This document shows, one piece after another, positions 1 to 13,400 of a stretch of DNA of 64,000 nucleotides. The position numbers were made by a program, and so were the translations under genes. Origin of the DNA: Alviniconcha marisindica (taxonomy: Eukaryota > Mollusca > Gastropoda > Provannidae); the NCBI GenBank assembly GCA_018857735.1, contig JABMCL010001071.1, forward strand, positions 156,001 through 220,000, written 5' to 3'. Numbering within the stretch: position 1 is the stretch's first letter; every line of letters starts with the position of its first letter. The notes under the pieces were generated by a model. It searched no databases, was not told where the DNA came from, and was given only the letters and a program-made list of their open reading frames with translations.

Positions 1-744
1 TGTTCACATGGGAATAGTTATGTGTCTTATACTTTATAGTAATAAAAACTTCTATTGATTTGTCGTTTTCATCAAGAAACAAGCAACACTGTACATCTTG
101 TTGAAATAGTAATGTCTAACATATTTGTTAATCATTTGCTGTTTGTCTCAAGAAAGCTTAAATTTGAAGAAGAACAAAATCATCAAATCTTCCTTGTCAC
201 ATATTGTTCTGTTGAAGAATAACTGTTCATGTTATAAAATTTGTTGCATTTTATTCATTTTAAAATGTTCAAGATTGGCTGTGTGTTGAACGTTATGCAA
301 CAACATGCGTAGCATGCTGTTCTGTGTGACACAGAAAAACAACAGTTGACTTGGTAATACTCATTGGATCACATCTTGTAAGATCAGTTGTGTTTTCACA
401 GTTAACTGCAGGATTAGCAGCACAGTGATGTGGGTTTTGTAATGTTCAACAACTTGTCACAAATCACACGAAAGTAAAATGTCTCAGGAAGCAAGAGCAG
501 CAGTGCCTTCTCCCTTCACTGGGAGGATTCACATGTGTTCATCAAAAAACTTGCATTACTCACTCATCCTGTCAACTTTATTTGCTAGTACCTCTGTCCT
601 CAAATTTATTTTCTAGTACCTCTGTCCTCGTTTCTTGCGCACCTTTTGGCACTAAGTCATGTATACAATCGTGTGTGTGTGTGTTGTGTTTCGGAAGTAA
701 TAAGAATTTTTTTAAACTTTACTGAACTGTTGTGTATACATATA

Positions 745-1252
745 TTGGGCAATTTCGGCGGGTTGCTAACTCCTGATTTTGCACGCTGCTTAAGTCCCTT
801 GTCTGCTTTTACCCGGGGCATACTTTCTTCACAATGGAAGCCGGTGACAGTGACTTTGCAAAATTTTACACTGCCAACTTTAAAGACATTTTTGGAGGCC
901 CGTAGTCAGATGGGTCTGGAAATAAGCAATAACTTGTTGCTAGTGCTATAGAAGCCCCAAAACGCATTTTTTTATACGAGAACTCGCGAGCTTCTGGTCA
1001 GCCAAAAAATGGTGCAAAGACACTTTTGTCCACCCTCCATCCTCTTTCCACAGTAATTTTGCAACTGCAACAGTATTGGCCATTTGTACTGCTTCGCGAA
1101 TTTTAGGTTCAACTTCCACTGTTATACACAGCATGAAGCAAAACCTACTCAGAAATCAGCCCGGAAGTGCGCTGCGACCTCTCGCGACGTCTTGCGGCAA
1201 AAGATTACAAAGCGCATTCACTCTAGCAAACCAGCTTCGGTGATTCGCCCAA
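745..1252 (+). mobile_element. MITE-like element, left palindrome arm
   Basis: A block of about 510 bp starts TTGGGCAATTTC and ends GATTCGCCCAA, imperfect terminal inverted repeats, next to TA dinucleotides on both sides (possible TA target duplication). It is clearly related to the copy at 8090-8602. The minus strand keeps short open stretches with a Cys-rich start and a LADQ motif, weakly like a decayed THAP-type zinc finger; that reading is tentative. Confidence 0.65.
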
Positions 1253-1428
1253 TAAAACCAGACAGCGATTGTTTAATTTCTTTTAAATTTTAATTAAGTA
1301 CATAAACTTTGATAACATGTAGCAAGGCACTAATATATACATATAGTGTAGTGCCTTGCTACATGTTATCAAAGTTTATGTACTTAATTAAAATTTAAAA
1401 GAAATTAAAAATGGATTATACATGTATA

Positions 1429-1944
1429 TTGGATGATTCAGCGAAGCTGGTTTGCTAGAGTGAATGCCACTTGTACTCTTTTGCGCCAAGACGTCGAGAG
1501 AGGTCGCAGCGCACTCAGGGCTGATTTTGAGTAGGCGTTGGCTCATGCTGTGTATAACAGTGGAAGTTGAACTAGAATTGCGAAGCAGTTACAAATGCCA
1601 CCACTGTTGCAGTGCAAAAATTGTGAGGAAAGGGGGATGGAGGGTGGACAAAAAGAGGGCTTTGCGTCATTGGTTGGCTGACCAGAGATAGCGAGGAGTT
1701 GTAGAAAAAAATGCGTTTGGGGCATTCTATAGCACGAGCAACAAGTATTTCCTATATGCCAGACACATTATGACTACGGGCCTCCAAAATGCCCCTTAAA
1801 GTGGCAGTGTTAACAATTTGCCAATCAACTGTTCACCGCCTCCATTGTGAAGGAAAGTATGCACACCTGGGAAGTAAAATCAGCCAAGGGACTAAGCTAT
1901 GCCGGCCAAAAGAAGGAAGTTGCCAACCCCGCCTGAGTGCCCAA
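1429..1944 (-). mobile_element. MITE-like element, right palindrome arm
   Basis: Reverse-orientation partner of the left-arm copy. It begins TTGGATGATTCAGCG and ends GAGTGCCCAA, flanked by TATA-rich sequence. Its internal sequence matches the other copies with scattered differences. It carries no intact gene. Confidence 0.6.
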
Positions 1945-2690
1945 TATATGTATACACAACAGTTCAGTAAAGTTTAAAAAAATTCTTATTACTTCCGACA
2001 CACACACACCCACACACACGATTGTACACATGGACTTAGTGCCAAAAGGTGCGCAAGAAAGAGGGACAGAGGTACTAAAAAATAAAGTTGACAGGATGTG
2101 AGTGAGTAGTGCATTTGAATGAACACATGTGAAGTAATCCACCAGTGAAGGGAGAGAAGGCAATGCTGCTCTTCGTTCCTGAGAAATTGGACTTCCAGGT
2201 GATTTGTGACACGATGTTGAACATTACACATTACAACAAGCCAACATCACTGGCCCACATCACTGCAGTTAACTGTGAAAACCCAGCTGATCTTACAAGA
2301 TGTGATCCACATGAGTATTACAAGTGAACTGTTGTTGTTCTGGTCACACAGAACAGCATGCTACGCATAGGTTGTTGCAATACATAACGTTCAACATACA
2401 GCCAATCTTGAACATTTTTAAATGAATAAAAAGCAACACATTTTGAAACATAAACAGTTATTCTTTAATAGAACAATATGTGACAAGGAAGATTTGATGA
2501 TTTTTCCCCTCAAATTTAAGCTTTCTTGACATAAAACAGCAAAAATGATGTAAAGAAATATGTCGTACAGTACTATTTCAACAAGATGTACAATGCTGTT
2601 TGTTTCTGAATGAAAATGATAAATCAGTAACTTTTTACTACTGTAGAGTATAAAGACACATAACTTTTCCTTGTGAACAGTTTTTGCTGC

Positions 2691-4742
2691 ATGAATTTGT
2701 TGTAGTGAATAGCATAATGTTAAATAGACGACATGGTACTTTTTTTCATAACAAAATAAAGAATACTTATTATTTAAAACAAACAAGTAAGTGTTTGTAA
2801 GAGAAAATGGAGCAAGTAAGAGTGAGTGCAACTTTGCTGCTTTTGGGTGGCACAGGAAAACACACGCAACCTGTCATCCACGCGTTTCTTGGTCATGTTG
2901 ACTCGGGTGCCTAGGACACAAAATAGTTGAACAGTTAACTTCAAAGTGAAAGAATTAAAAATAATAAATAAGAAAAAAAATCATAATAAAATACTAAAAA
3001 AAAAAAATCACAGCCAAAGAATATGCTATTAAGTCAGATCAGCACCTTACATTTTTAGAACTCTGGAAGGCAGGCATGGTCACTATAATTATGTCGAACG
3101 TTATTATTTCCACAGCTCGTGTTGTAATCGTAATGTTCAACATCTAACTTGACGACTTTAACCTGCGTAAATTCAAACTGTTGACCATATATGATGATTT
3201 GTTTGAAGACGTAGTTTGTAAACAAAACGAACTGCGTTAAGCGCAAGCAAAAAATGTAAAGAATATGATCAGAATATACTGTTTATAACCAATCTGCTGT
3301 CGCACATTACGATTTCAACATGCTCTCATGTTGTAAGAAACTCGATTGTTCCAGGATGTGTGCATGTTTGCCTACGCTTTGCTGTTGGCGTTGGATCGTC
3401 GGGTGTATGCATGTTTCATGTATTGATGTTGATGTTCATTCTTGTTTTGAATGTGAAGTGCTTTGAGCCAGCAGGTGGATTAGGCCACTATATACGAATT
3501 ACGGTATTATGTTGTTTTTTAAATCGAAAGCATGCTGAACAAACTTTAGCTCGAACGGCAACAAAAACTCACTCTGTATGCTAACATTTCGATAAAGATT
3601 TTAAAAGATTTTTTGTTTTTTCTTTGTTTTTTTTTTTTTTTTTTGGATTGGCTAGACCAAAATAAATATCATCGTATAACCGGGAAGATTGACTAAATCC
3701 CGATATGAAAGTATTTAAATAAAGTTGCAAGTTTCGGTCTCAGAAATATTACCACACAACTCTCGCATATTCCAGAACATTTTTCCATGCGGCCATGTGA
3801 CTAAAAGCAAATGACCGGATGTATAACATGGCTTGACCGGAAGTAGATTGTGCAAAAGAGCAAAAACTTATTTTTTCCTTTTGCCCTGTTTAATTTAATC
3901 CCTTCGGGAATGTTATTTATTGTCAACAATTTATGAAAGAATGGCAAAATATATTTTAAAAAAACCCTCTCATTTGGCAGTAAATAAAACATTGGCACCT
4001 GATGCAGTGACGTACCACAGTGACTGGAATAAAGTTTCGATGAAAGAGAAAGTCCGTTCTTTACTAGATTGTCTGCGGATGCTGGTCACGAAACATATTT
4101 CAACACACATAACGTTCGACCGAGTGATATTTCGGAGCCTCTAACTCCAAAAAAACAAACTTAGTGATAATCGATTTTATCTGCACTGTGTAAAGCGATA
4201 TCTCCTCTGTGCACATCGGTGACTGAGGTAAATGTTTTGATTTGTCATGTACGTGAATGAAAGCATGAAAAGCACTCACCGCTGTGAGCGTGTCCATTTT
4301 CAGCGGTCGAATTTGTGGCGCTTTTCACTTTTCAAAAAATAGATTTCTCTCCAGCTGCTCCAGATTTGGAGCTCATAATGTTTCCACTGTGATACTGACC
4401 CAAATTATGAACGCACACACAAAGCAGCAACAAACAAAGTGTTGAAACGGATTTTATGGACAGTCAAAAATCGGACCCCCATTTCGCACCTTTTGGCTCT
4501 AAGTCATATATATCTAGATCTAGCTGTTGTTTTTTCTGTGCTAGGACTAGGTTATTGCATTGCTCTAAACTGTTTAGCAACTTTCATGCATCTGTGCATA
4601 CCTCTGATTTCCTCTCTCAGTATTATCATTCATCATTCAGTGAAGATTATATATTATTAATTACTCAGTTTTAATCACTGAGAGAGTGACTCAATTTGTT
4701 TTTTTTATTGTGTGTAATAATATTATGATGTATGCTATGCAG
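2691..4742. other. No gene seen
   Basis: AT-rich sequence with a poly-T run near 3624-3644 and many stops in all frames. I find no convincing exon, RNA gene or mobile element. A short phrase near 4487 (cgcaccttttggc, ctaagtcat) recalls the palindrome arm near 640 but is too short to call. Confidence 0.5.
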
Positions 4743-4858
4743 TTGACCAAGACAGCCATGAAGATTTGTCAGCAAGGGAAAGGCAAGCGCTGCAGATAGT
4801 GCAGTCTGATAAACAGCGCTACTCTGAAGAAGGAACGCCTGAAGAAGGAATGGAAATG
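4743..4858 (+). CDS. Candidate upstream coding exon of the SPFH-like gene
   Basis: After the acceptor-like tgctatgcag there is an open frame of 38 residues with protein-like, acidic, polar composition (DQDSHEDLSARERQ, then EEGTPEEGMEM). It enters in phase 1. If the weak donor ATG|GTTGGT is used it ends in phase 0, as the next exon at 7393 requires. A better-looking donor two codons later (GTTG|GTAATC) gives the wrong phase. No start codon is fixed: an upstream exon, or one of the two Met codons at its end, could provide it. Membership in this gene is inference. Confidence 0.4.
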
Positions 4859-7392
4859 GTTGGTAATCAAGCTTAGCTGTTGACATGTCATAGTGCAAGA
4901 CCACAGACTCAGACTACCTTAGTACCCATGCCCATAGCCACTGCCCACATGATTAGACTGTGGCAGTACATGTTTGCATACAGTTGGCCCTGTCAATTGC
5001 AAAAATCATATTCTGATATTAGGGTCAAAACTAAATTCATCAGATCACAGGTTTACAAACTATTAAAAGACTGGTTCACTGTTCATGACACATCACTTTG
5101 TATGTTGGGAGAGGAATAAGAAACAAGAAGTCAAATGAACCGGGATGGCACAAATTTGGAAGGAAGCATTCCGGGCAGCAGGCAGAGCTGTATACTGACG
5201 TACCCCCCATGTAGCTTTGGTAGCTCTGGCCGGGTTCTCATCAACATTCAGATGGGTCCTTAGTTTCTGTGTCTGTGGTGTCCCACCAAGAGGAGTGTGA
5301 CTGGGACTGTGTGTGAGCAAAAACTTGAACACAGTACAATGTTGCAAAAAATGAAGACAAGTGTTGCAACTTACACTAAGTTACAGTCACCTTGCTGCCT
5401 CTCAGTCAGGTAAGTGCTTTTTTAGGTCTGTGTCAGAATGGATTAGCTGGCTCAGGGAACGCTTTCAGACAAGGTAGCTGGGGCCCTCAGAATTCTGCTG
5501 TGCTTTTAAAGTTTTGTCTTTAGATTAAGTTGGTCAATGCTTAGTTGATGTGCTGCCCTCACACTCAGTGAAATGACCATCATTACTGGAATGCTTTTTC
5601 ATAACCAGCCTCGGCTGTGCATGTCTGTAGAGTGTAGTGTAAAGTGATCTCCCCACCTTTGAGAAGTGTGCACTCTGGCATCTCTGCAGTGAACGGAATA
5701 TCCTTAGTTTCCACAAATTCCAGTGATTCATTGTCAGGGATAGTGTTGAGGGAGTACGTGAGCATAGGAGTATTGTTTCAAGTGAGTCACTGATTGTCAG
5801 GGATCATAGGAAGAGTGTGACTTTTGTTTCAGTCAGTGCTGGTGTATACGGTATAGACTTAATATCTCTTTTACAGTTTTAGAGTTTTCTGGGCATGTTC
5901 TTGTTTCCTGCAGGCAGATTGCATCAAAGGCGATCAGAGTTGTAAGCAACATCTTGAACTGTAGCTTATTGACTGGCTCTAGCACAGTTCCAGGGATAGC
6001 TTAATATAAATTATGTGTATGATTCGTTAATAATAGAATCTGAGATTGTACGATATGTTTGGAGTTTGTAACTGTCATAATGGAATCCTAATTCCATCAC
6101 ATGGTGATACTCTTTTTCTGTCCCAATCTTCTGTGTTTTTGTTGCTTATGATTTTGGAGTTCAGATTAAAAGCTGCTGCTGAACCTTGTTATTTATTACA
6201 CTTCCTTCCTGCTACCTCTCCTTCCTCCCCTACCTCACCCCCACCCCCATCATGCCAGCCTCATAATAATATTTATTGACTTAGTCTTGTTATAATGTTA
6301 AATGCAAGGGTAGTACTGGCTTAGTCTTTTTTGCCTAGGTTGCTATAACATAACTTTTATTTGCACCAACCAGGAAACAGTGTAGGCTTTCCCCTGAGAT
6401 GACAATGTAGGCTCTCCCCTGAGATGAATACCGGCCGCAACAGCAAACAAACAACTTACCTCTGCAGGGACACTGGGGGAAAAGGGATGCTGTCGGCCCA
6501 ATGCACAAGTTTTAACACTTTAGATAATTGGGGCCATAAAACTCCCATCCAATCAAAAAGGAAAAGGACCGGAAAGAAAGATTAAAGGGTCATGGCCCGA
6601 AACACATACAAAGTATTCAGTACACTCGGTTACACCTGTAAATCTGTTTATCAGAAGTTTATTATTTTTTTGCCTGCAGATCTTTTTATCAGAAGTTTAT
6701 TATCTATGCAGGATAAATTGTTTTTAATTAATGGGGGTGGGAGCTTGTTTTTTCTCTCTTTTTTCTCTGTTGTTTTCTGATTTTGGTGCATGTTTCGCTA
6801 ATTCTTGAAGGATTGGTTGTGTGCGATTCATTTTGGTGTGGTTAAGTTCAGTTTCACTTGTGAATAAAAACCTTTCACCCGATCATGCATATTGTCACTG
6901 TTTGGAAACATTTAACAGTAACACATTGTGTAATACTCATCCCAGTCTGTTTGTTGCAGTTTAATGTTCTTGGGCTGCAGTATGAAAAGGTGTTTGACAG
7001 TTTGTGTAAAACTATAAATAAAAAGAAAAGAAAAAAGAAGGTATAGTTTGTGTGTCATATTAAAGGAAAAATATGAAAGATATCAAATTAATTACACAAT
7101 CAAAGTATAGAAATGATGGAGAGTACGCATGATACTTGGTTTAAATAAATAGGTGTTAAAAATCAACTGCATAGACGAGTAAAATATTTCTTTACCAAGT
7201 GTCCTACTGTGCTAAATTCTCAGGCAGTAGCTGTAATATATGTCCTAGGTGGAAGCATTCAGATATCTGTTTAACAGAATAACACTTGCATATATAGTTT
7301 TCTAACATCTTTGTATTGTATTGTTGTTGGTTGCATTGCTGCCTGTGGCATGCTTTGGCCTTGAATGGCTGGATTGCTGTTCCCATCTGCAG
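4859..7392. other. Intron or 5' flank without recognised genes
   Basis: Stops are frequent in all frames and no exon with good splice signals and protein-like composition was found. A tetranucleotide-poor, T-rich sequence predominates. The first exon of the SPFH-like gene may lie here or further upstream, but I cannot place it. Confidence 0.4.
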
Positions 7393-7443
7393 GATTATCT
7401 AAGAAATCAGAGACTCTCACATGGAAGAAGGCGATCATTTACT
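7393..7443 (+). CDS. SPFH-like gene, exon encoding basic N-terminal segment
   Basis: A 51-nt exon between a ctgcag acceptor and a strong donor (ACT|GTAAGT). In phase 0 it reads [17 protein letters not shown], a basic stretch with an RRRSFT motif that resembles a kinase site. Phase fits the next exon. Confidence 0.55.
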
Positions 7444-10400
7444 GTAAGTCTCCGTATCCCACTGACACTGTCTTCCCAACCACCCGCATGTGCTGTTTTA
7501 TTTTGCTGTGTGGCCACCCTTGGTTATGTACTTGAACTGGATAACAGTTTTGAGTAGTAATACGTCTTTATGGGTCAGAACCTGGTTAAAAAAAATGTTT
7601 GTATTATTCAAGTGTCTGTTCTAGTTTCTGTGCAGTAGTCTAGACTAGGCGTGTGTAGATGTGCTGTTTATTGTTTTAAAACAACCCCTTTGCCCCTCTT
7701 GCTTGTGAAGCAACAGTGTTCAGATTTGTATAGCTTTTGTAGTTTTTGCAGTATGTTTTGTCTTTGTATTTTATTTTTCAGTGTTAGTTTAGGTTACAAC
7801 CAAGGAAGAAGTTGATAGAGGCTTTATGGAGTTTAATTTCTATGGTTTTGAAGCTTGTGTGCACCTGTTGTGTTTGCTTTTCCAGAGAGATGAGCCTGGG
7901 CCTGACAGTTACCCTAGTGTAAGGACTTTGACCACTGGTGCAATATAAGTCTGTTCTCCCATTGTAGTCTATATGATGCTCACTCAGTTTAGATCAGTGT
8001 TAGGTTTGGGTAAACTGCTGAGGCCATGTTCTCAAGATCTGAACATCACCAGTGACATTGTCAGTCTGTGTGTGTTTATGAAACGACTAATGGGCAGTTC
8101 AGGCGGGGTTGTTAACTCCCTTGACTTTTGTCCGGCATCGCTTAAGTCCCTTGGCTGCTTTTACTTCCGGTGTGTACTTTTTTTCACAGTGGAAGGCAGT
8201 GACAGTGAATTTGCAAATTTTACACTGCCAACTTCAAAGACATTTTTGGAGGCCCGTAGTCATAATGTGTCTGGCAGCAAGCAATAACTTGTTGCTCGTG
8301 CAATAGGATGCCCCAAAACACATTTTTTCCACGAACTCACGATCTTCTGGTCAGCCGGAAAAAATACAGACACTTTTTGTCCACCCTCCATCCCCTTTCC
8401 CTGGTAATTTTTGCAACTGCAACAGTGGTGGCATTTGTACTGCTTCGCAATTCTAGGTTCAACTTCCATTGTTATACACAGCGTGAAGCAAAGCCTACTC
8501 AGAAATCAGCCCGGAAGTGACGCTGCGACCTCTTGTGACTTCTTGCGTGAAAGATTACAAAGGGCATTCACTCATGCAAACCAGCTTCATTGAACTGCCC
8601 AATACAGGGAAGATATATTTCAGCATTGTTCAGTTTTGACAAGACAGGTTATAAGGGATGATGTTTTGTTCAACTGCCCTTTGGTAAATGTTTCAGCTGT
8701 TGTTCCCAGTCTCCTTTTTTGGTAGGTAATAACGTATATTATATATCTGTGGGTTTATTTTGGATTTTTGGTCATATTAATGTGCCTTTAAGTTGAAGGA
8801 ACTGTCCTCAGGGCAAGTTTCATGCAACAGGGAGATTTAGAGATAAAAGCTTAAATTCAAGTGTCCTGTTTTAAAAATGCTCCTTTGATTTAATATTAAA
8901 ATTTTGAAACTATTTCATTCATGGTGGATAGCAGGACTGGCTGCATGCACACAGCAAGAAGTGTCCTAGCTCACCCATGTCACAAGCACTGCCCTTTTGG
9001 TAGTGAGCACAAGAGCAAACAGGTTGTAGGAAGCTGTTATAGTGTGAAGCCATCTGTAATACTTGATAATTTACTCACTAGCATGTTGAGTCTCACTAGC
9101 CATCACTGATGCCAGAGGACTGTAAAATGAAAACAAAACCGACAGAGCATTCTAAAACAATATCCTTATATTCAGGTTTTGTTTTGATCTCTTCTGTCCT
9201 GCCTGTTAAAGAAATACCATCTTTTTTGGAAAAAACAAGTTATGAGAATGCTAAAAATCTGAAACAGAACAAGGCACAGAGTGCTTATGCAGTATCGACA
9301 CACAGGGGAGTTAGTTAGCACTCAGAAGATGACAGGCACATCCAGTAACAAAGACCTGAGTCACCTACGGTAACTCTCACCTGGTATGCATGTAAATACA
9401 AGGCTGGTGGAGTTTATGTACCTTGTAAGTTGTATACATGTATGTACTTTGTTGTTACACATACATGTGTGCCATCTTTCAAGCGTTAATTAACTCCCTT
9501 GTGTGTTGATTCTATGAAAAGGCTAGTTCTTTTAAATCATGAAGAAACTTGAGTTTTTGTTTTGTTTTCATTTTCCTTCCTTTTTTTCACGATTGCACAT
9601 GTATGTGCAGCAAAGTATAGAAATTTATAACCCACGTCTTGGTACCTTTTTCGTGGTGAAAATGTCTGGTAGTACTATAAAAATGTGTTGGCAGTCAAGC
9701 ATAGACTAGGCTGAAAGACTTTGTTTCATGCCACCACCAGCGAAAGCCCTGACTGATCTTAGAGGTATGCCCCCACCAGCGAAAGCCCTGACTGATCTTA
9801 GAGAATGAGCATCATGCAGTGTTAATGTAAAACCTCTTTAAGTGGCAGTGTACTTGCAGTCTGTTCAGCTAATAACAAGCCTTTTTTCCTGACATTTTTA
9901 ACATCCCCCTTTGCTGCTTATGCAGCTGTGTTTGTCAAAAATCCCGAAAATTATTTTATTTGATGCCTGAAGATGTATAGTTCTGACTTTGTGTAAGTCA
10001 AAGATAATGGTGATGGTGTAAATGTCAGTTTGGACCAGAGCATGTATTATAAATTTATGTTATACTTTTATCCGCTCACACTTGTGTCCCTCAATGCTCC
10101 ACGCATATTTATACATTTATAGGAGAGATGGTGGCGCAGAGCAAGAGCAATCACTCTCAAAAGCCAGGTTAAGCATGATCAAGAATTGTCACCGCATGGA
10201 TGGGTGACCAAGTGTTAAGTTCTAGGTTTTGTGTCTGCTCCAAGATTTCTCCGAGTCAAATTCTGTGCAGATTCTACAAAATTAAGTCAAAAGTCTTTTA
10301 GATGAGACTGTAAACTGAAGTCCCCTTTGCATAATTTCTGTGACACATGGGAAGACCCCCCCCACATATATACACATTACAGATCCTGTATTCCTTGTCA

Positions 10401-13400
10401 TAGTTTAGTGGATTATGGAAATGCTAAAAGTAAAGTAATCCAGCATATGAGTCTGCTTGAGAATGGAGAATACTGCTGTTTGAAAGCAGTCAATAATAAT
10501 TTATTATATGATTATACCACTATTATCAGTTGCCTGGTATACACAGTTCTGTTTAACCCTCTTTCTGCCAAAGAATTTGCGCCAGTACAGTTTCCTTCCT
10601 AGATGGCTAGAAATGGAAGAGACTCGCAGAGAGGTTAATGAAAGAAATGTTTTAATTTTGTGACCTTTGCTCTAGTCTGTTTGCAAATGTGAAAGAAGTT
10701 GGAATTTAAATCGGACAGCACATGGTGTTCTTTGGGCAGATAGGAAGTACACTGCCTAGGTTGTCAGTTGGGTGTTCTAACAAGGTCAGAGAATGGACTA
10801 ATAAATCAACTGGTGCACATGCTATATATATATATATATTATATATATGCAAGTGGGTAATGTTTCTTTTCTGTTTTAATGATTTTTTTCAGTGGATTGT
10901 ATCTGATTGGTTCTGTTTGTATTTTTTGGTTTGAGTAAGCATGAAGAATGGTGAACTCAGTCATTTTAAGAATGCATGTGTAGTTTTTGCACTGGCTGTA
11001 ATTAGCTTGCCATGTTACTGTTAATTGATAAATTATTATCAAATATTACGCATGTACAGGTGTGTGTACTGTTCTTGAATTCTGGGCCAGATACTAATGT
11101 GGAGCTTAATTGACAGTGCATGAAGCTTGCTGATTTACTGACCACAGACAGCTTCCTTTTTTTCTTCTTTTTTGTTGTTGTCCATGCTTGTAGGTGCATA
11201 GTGCTGACTTTTGTACGTGCTTTGTAGTAGGAGCAGCAATCTGATCAACTAGTGAGATTGTTCACTTTTGATCTTGGTGAAGGTTGAAGGTTTATCACAC
11301 ACACACATGCACACAGACAGACACACGCACACACACACACACACACACACATGCGCACACATGCACACACATACGCACACACACACACACACGCACACGC
11401 GCACACATACACACACACACATGTGCGCGTGCGCATGTATGCATGTGCATGCGAATGGGGAAATCCTGGTGGCTAGTACTGATAGTCAGCATCCTTCAGT
11501 CTCAGAGCTCCATGGGGTTTGTGCTCAGAATGGTTCAGGTTGTGCTGCAGTGTCTGCTGTGAATCAAAAAGCCCACACAGGAGTGCATTTCTAGATAGCA
11601 TCCTTTGGGTCTGCACTTCTTAATTATGTGCTCCTGTATATCTTGCCCTCTGCCTCATTATATCGTTTAGTGAGCTGGTTTGGCCTAGCGGTAAGGCAGA
11701 AGGACCTCGGTTCGATACCGCTTCAGCTCTCCTTTCTCTTCAAAAAGGTTGTGGTTTGTGGACATCGTCTTGTGACTTTGTCCATCACTTCCTGCTGAAA
11801 CATTAAAATGGCTCACATCGCTGCCCATCTTAATGCAGGAATCATTCAGGTGGTGACAGTGTAGCGATAGGTATATAATCTCCCTCTTTCCCCACCTCCA
11901 TACCCCCTTCCCCCCTTCTCCCTGTCCCTAATAAGCCTTATGGTTTCTGTGGACCATGTTTACTTTTATCCTCCACCTGGAGACCTGCCTGTACCTGTAT
12001 CCAGCAGGTGCTGGTTTGTGTAGCACCCTCACAGGTGTTGTTTGCATCACTGTCAAGGTTTCTTAAGTTAGATCGCAACTACTGCGTGAAGCAAGCTGGC
12101 GGCAGGTGAGGCAAACAGTGAGACTTCACATTATTCACTGTGTGGGGTGTGTGGCAATGCTTGTGCATGTAATGTGGTCTTGCCAGGTCAGGCGACCTGA
12201 ATTTACCACAAGGGATCAGTAAAGTGTGAAGAAAAATGTGCTTGTGTAAAAAAAATATTTTGTGACTGGTCCTGTGACAGATTGTATTTTGTGGGTGACA
12301 GATTGTATTTTGTGGGTAATTTTTCCTCTCTTGTTAAGTTGTTATGAGTCACCTGATTAAGGTATTTTGTGGGAGATTTTTCCCCTCTTGTTATGAGTCA
12401 CCTGATTAAGGTATTTTGTGGGAGATTTTTCCCCTCTTGTTATGAGTCACCTGATTAAGGTATTTTGTGGGAGATTTTCCCCTCTTGTTATGAGTCACCT
12501 GATTAAGGTATTTTGTGGGAGATTTTTCCCCTCTTGTTATGAGTCACCTGATTAAGGTATTTTGTGGGAGATTTTCCCCCTCTTGTTATGAGTCACCTGA
12601 TTAAGGTATTTTGTGGGAGATTTTCCCCCTTTTGTTATGACTCACCTGATTAAGGTATTTTGTGGGAGATTTTCCCCTCTTGTTATGACTCGATATGAGT
12701 CACCTGATTAAGGTCTTTGTCTTGCTGGTCGTTCTGCCTGAATTGTTTTGGCTAAGTTTAATGACTGTGACTAGTATCACTGGTAAAGTGGAGTAGTGCT
12801 TTGGGGGGGGGGGGGGGGCTGTGAATGGGTGCACCTTTTCAAGTGAACTTGCATGGACTTCGGTAAAATAAAGAGCTCCCCCAAAACATTGTTGCTTCAT
12901 GATGCCCATTTGTTTGGTCTGTGTGGCTGCCTGGCTGTCCTGTACAATCAGACAGTGTTGTATTTTAATTTAGCCTTTTAATGGGTAGGTGCTTATCCTC
13001 CCCTTTTCACAACCCTTCTCCCCTCCGTGCCCCCCCCCCCCCTCCCCCCCCCATACACACACACACACACATACCTCCCCTGGCCCCAATTTTGTAAAAT
13101 TATTATTTTGGAATATTATATGTATATATTCTCTCACCCACAGAGTAACAAGAACAACTATAACCAAACTCCTGAACTCTGAATTTATTTTCAGCTGGCA
13201 ATTGGATCAAATGATGTGGATTCACACCATGGACCCAGCTATGCTGGCGAAGCAGAGATGCAGGGTCACGACTTCCACGACATTGAGTTGACTGTTTTTG
13301 GCTCATGTCCAGCAGCTGACTCAGGTTGGTTGCTTTCTCAGTTCTGATTGAATTGTCTTTTTTTGACCCATGTCCAGAAGCTGACTCGGGTTGGCTGCTT

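Larger units (their letters stand above)
1..2690. repeat. Giant imperfect palindrome (inverted repeat), arms about 1.3 kb
   Basis: The first 1.33 kb recurs in reverse complement from about 1346 to about 2685. The centre is a short AT-rich spacer near 1328-1347, flanked by the matching words tgctacatgttatcaaag and their complement. Similarity runs outward to base 1 (gttatgtgtctta against the complement of aagacacataac near 2660), so the left arm may continue beyond the window. Arms differ by scattered substitutions and small indels. Both arms hold a MITE copy at mirrored positions, so the inverted duplication probably followed that insertion. No coding frame is conserved between the arms. Confidence 0.9.

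Noticed and set aside
2418..2831. 137-codon minus-strand frame near the palindrome
   Set aside because: AT-rich, low similarity to any protein pattern, not preserved in the other arm.
11685..11730. Possible tRNA gene on the plus strand
   Set aside because: A and B boxes are present but no acceptor stem; fits a SINE head.
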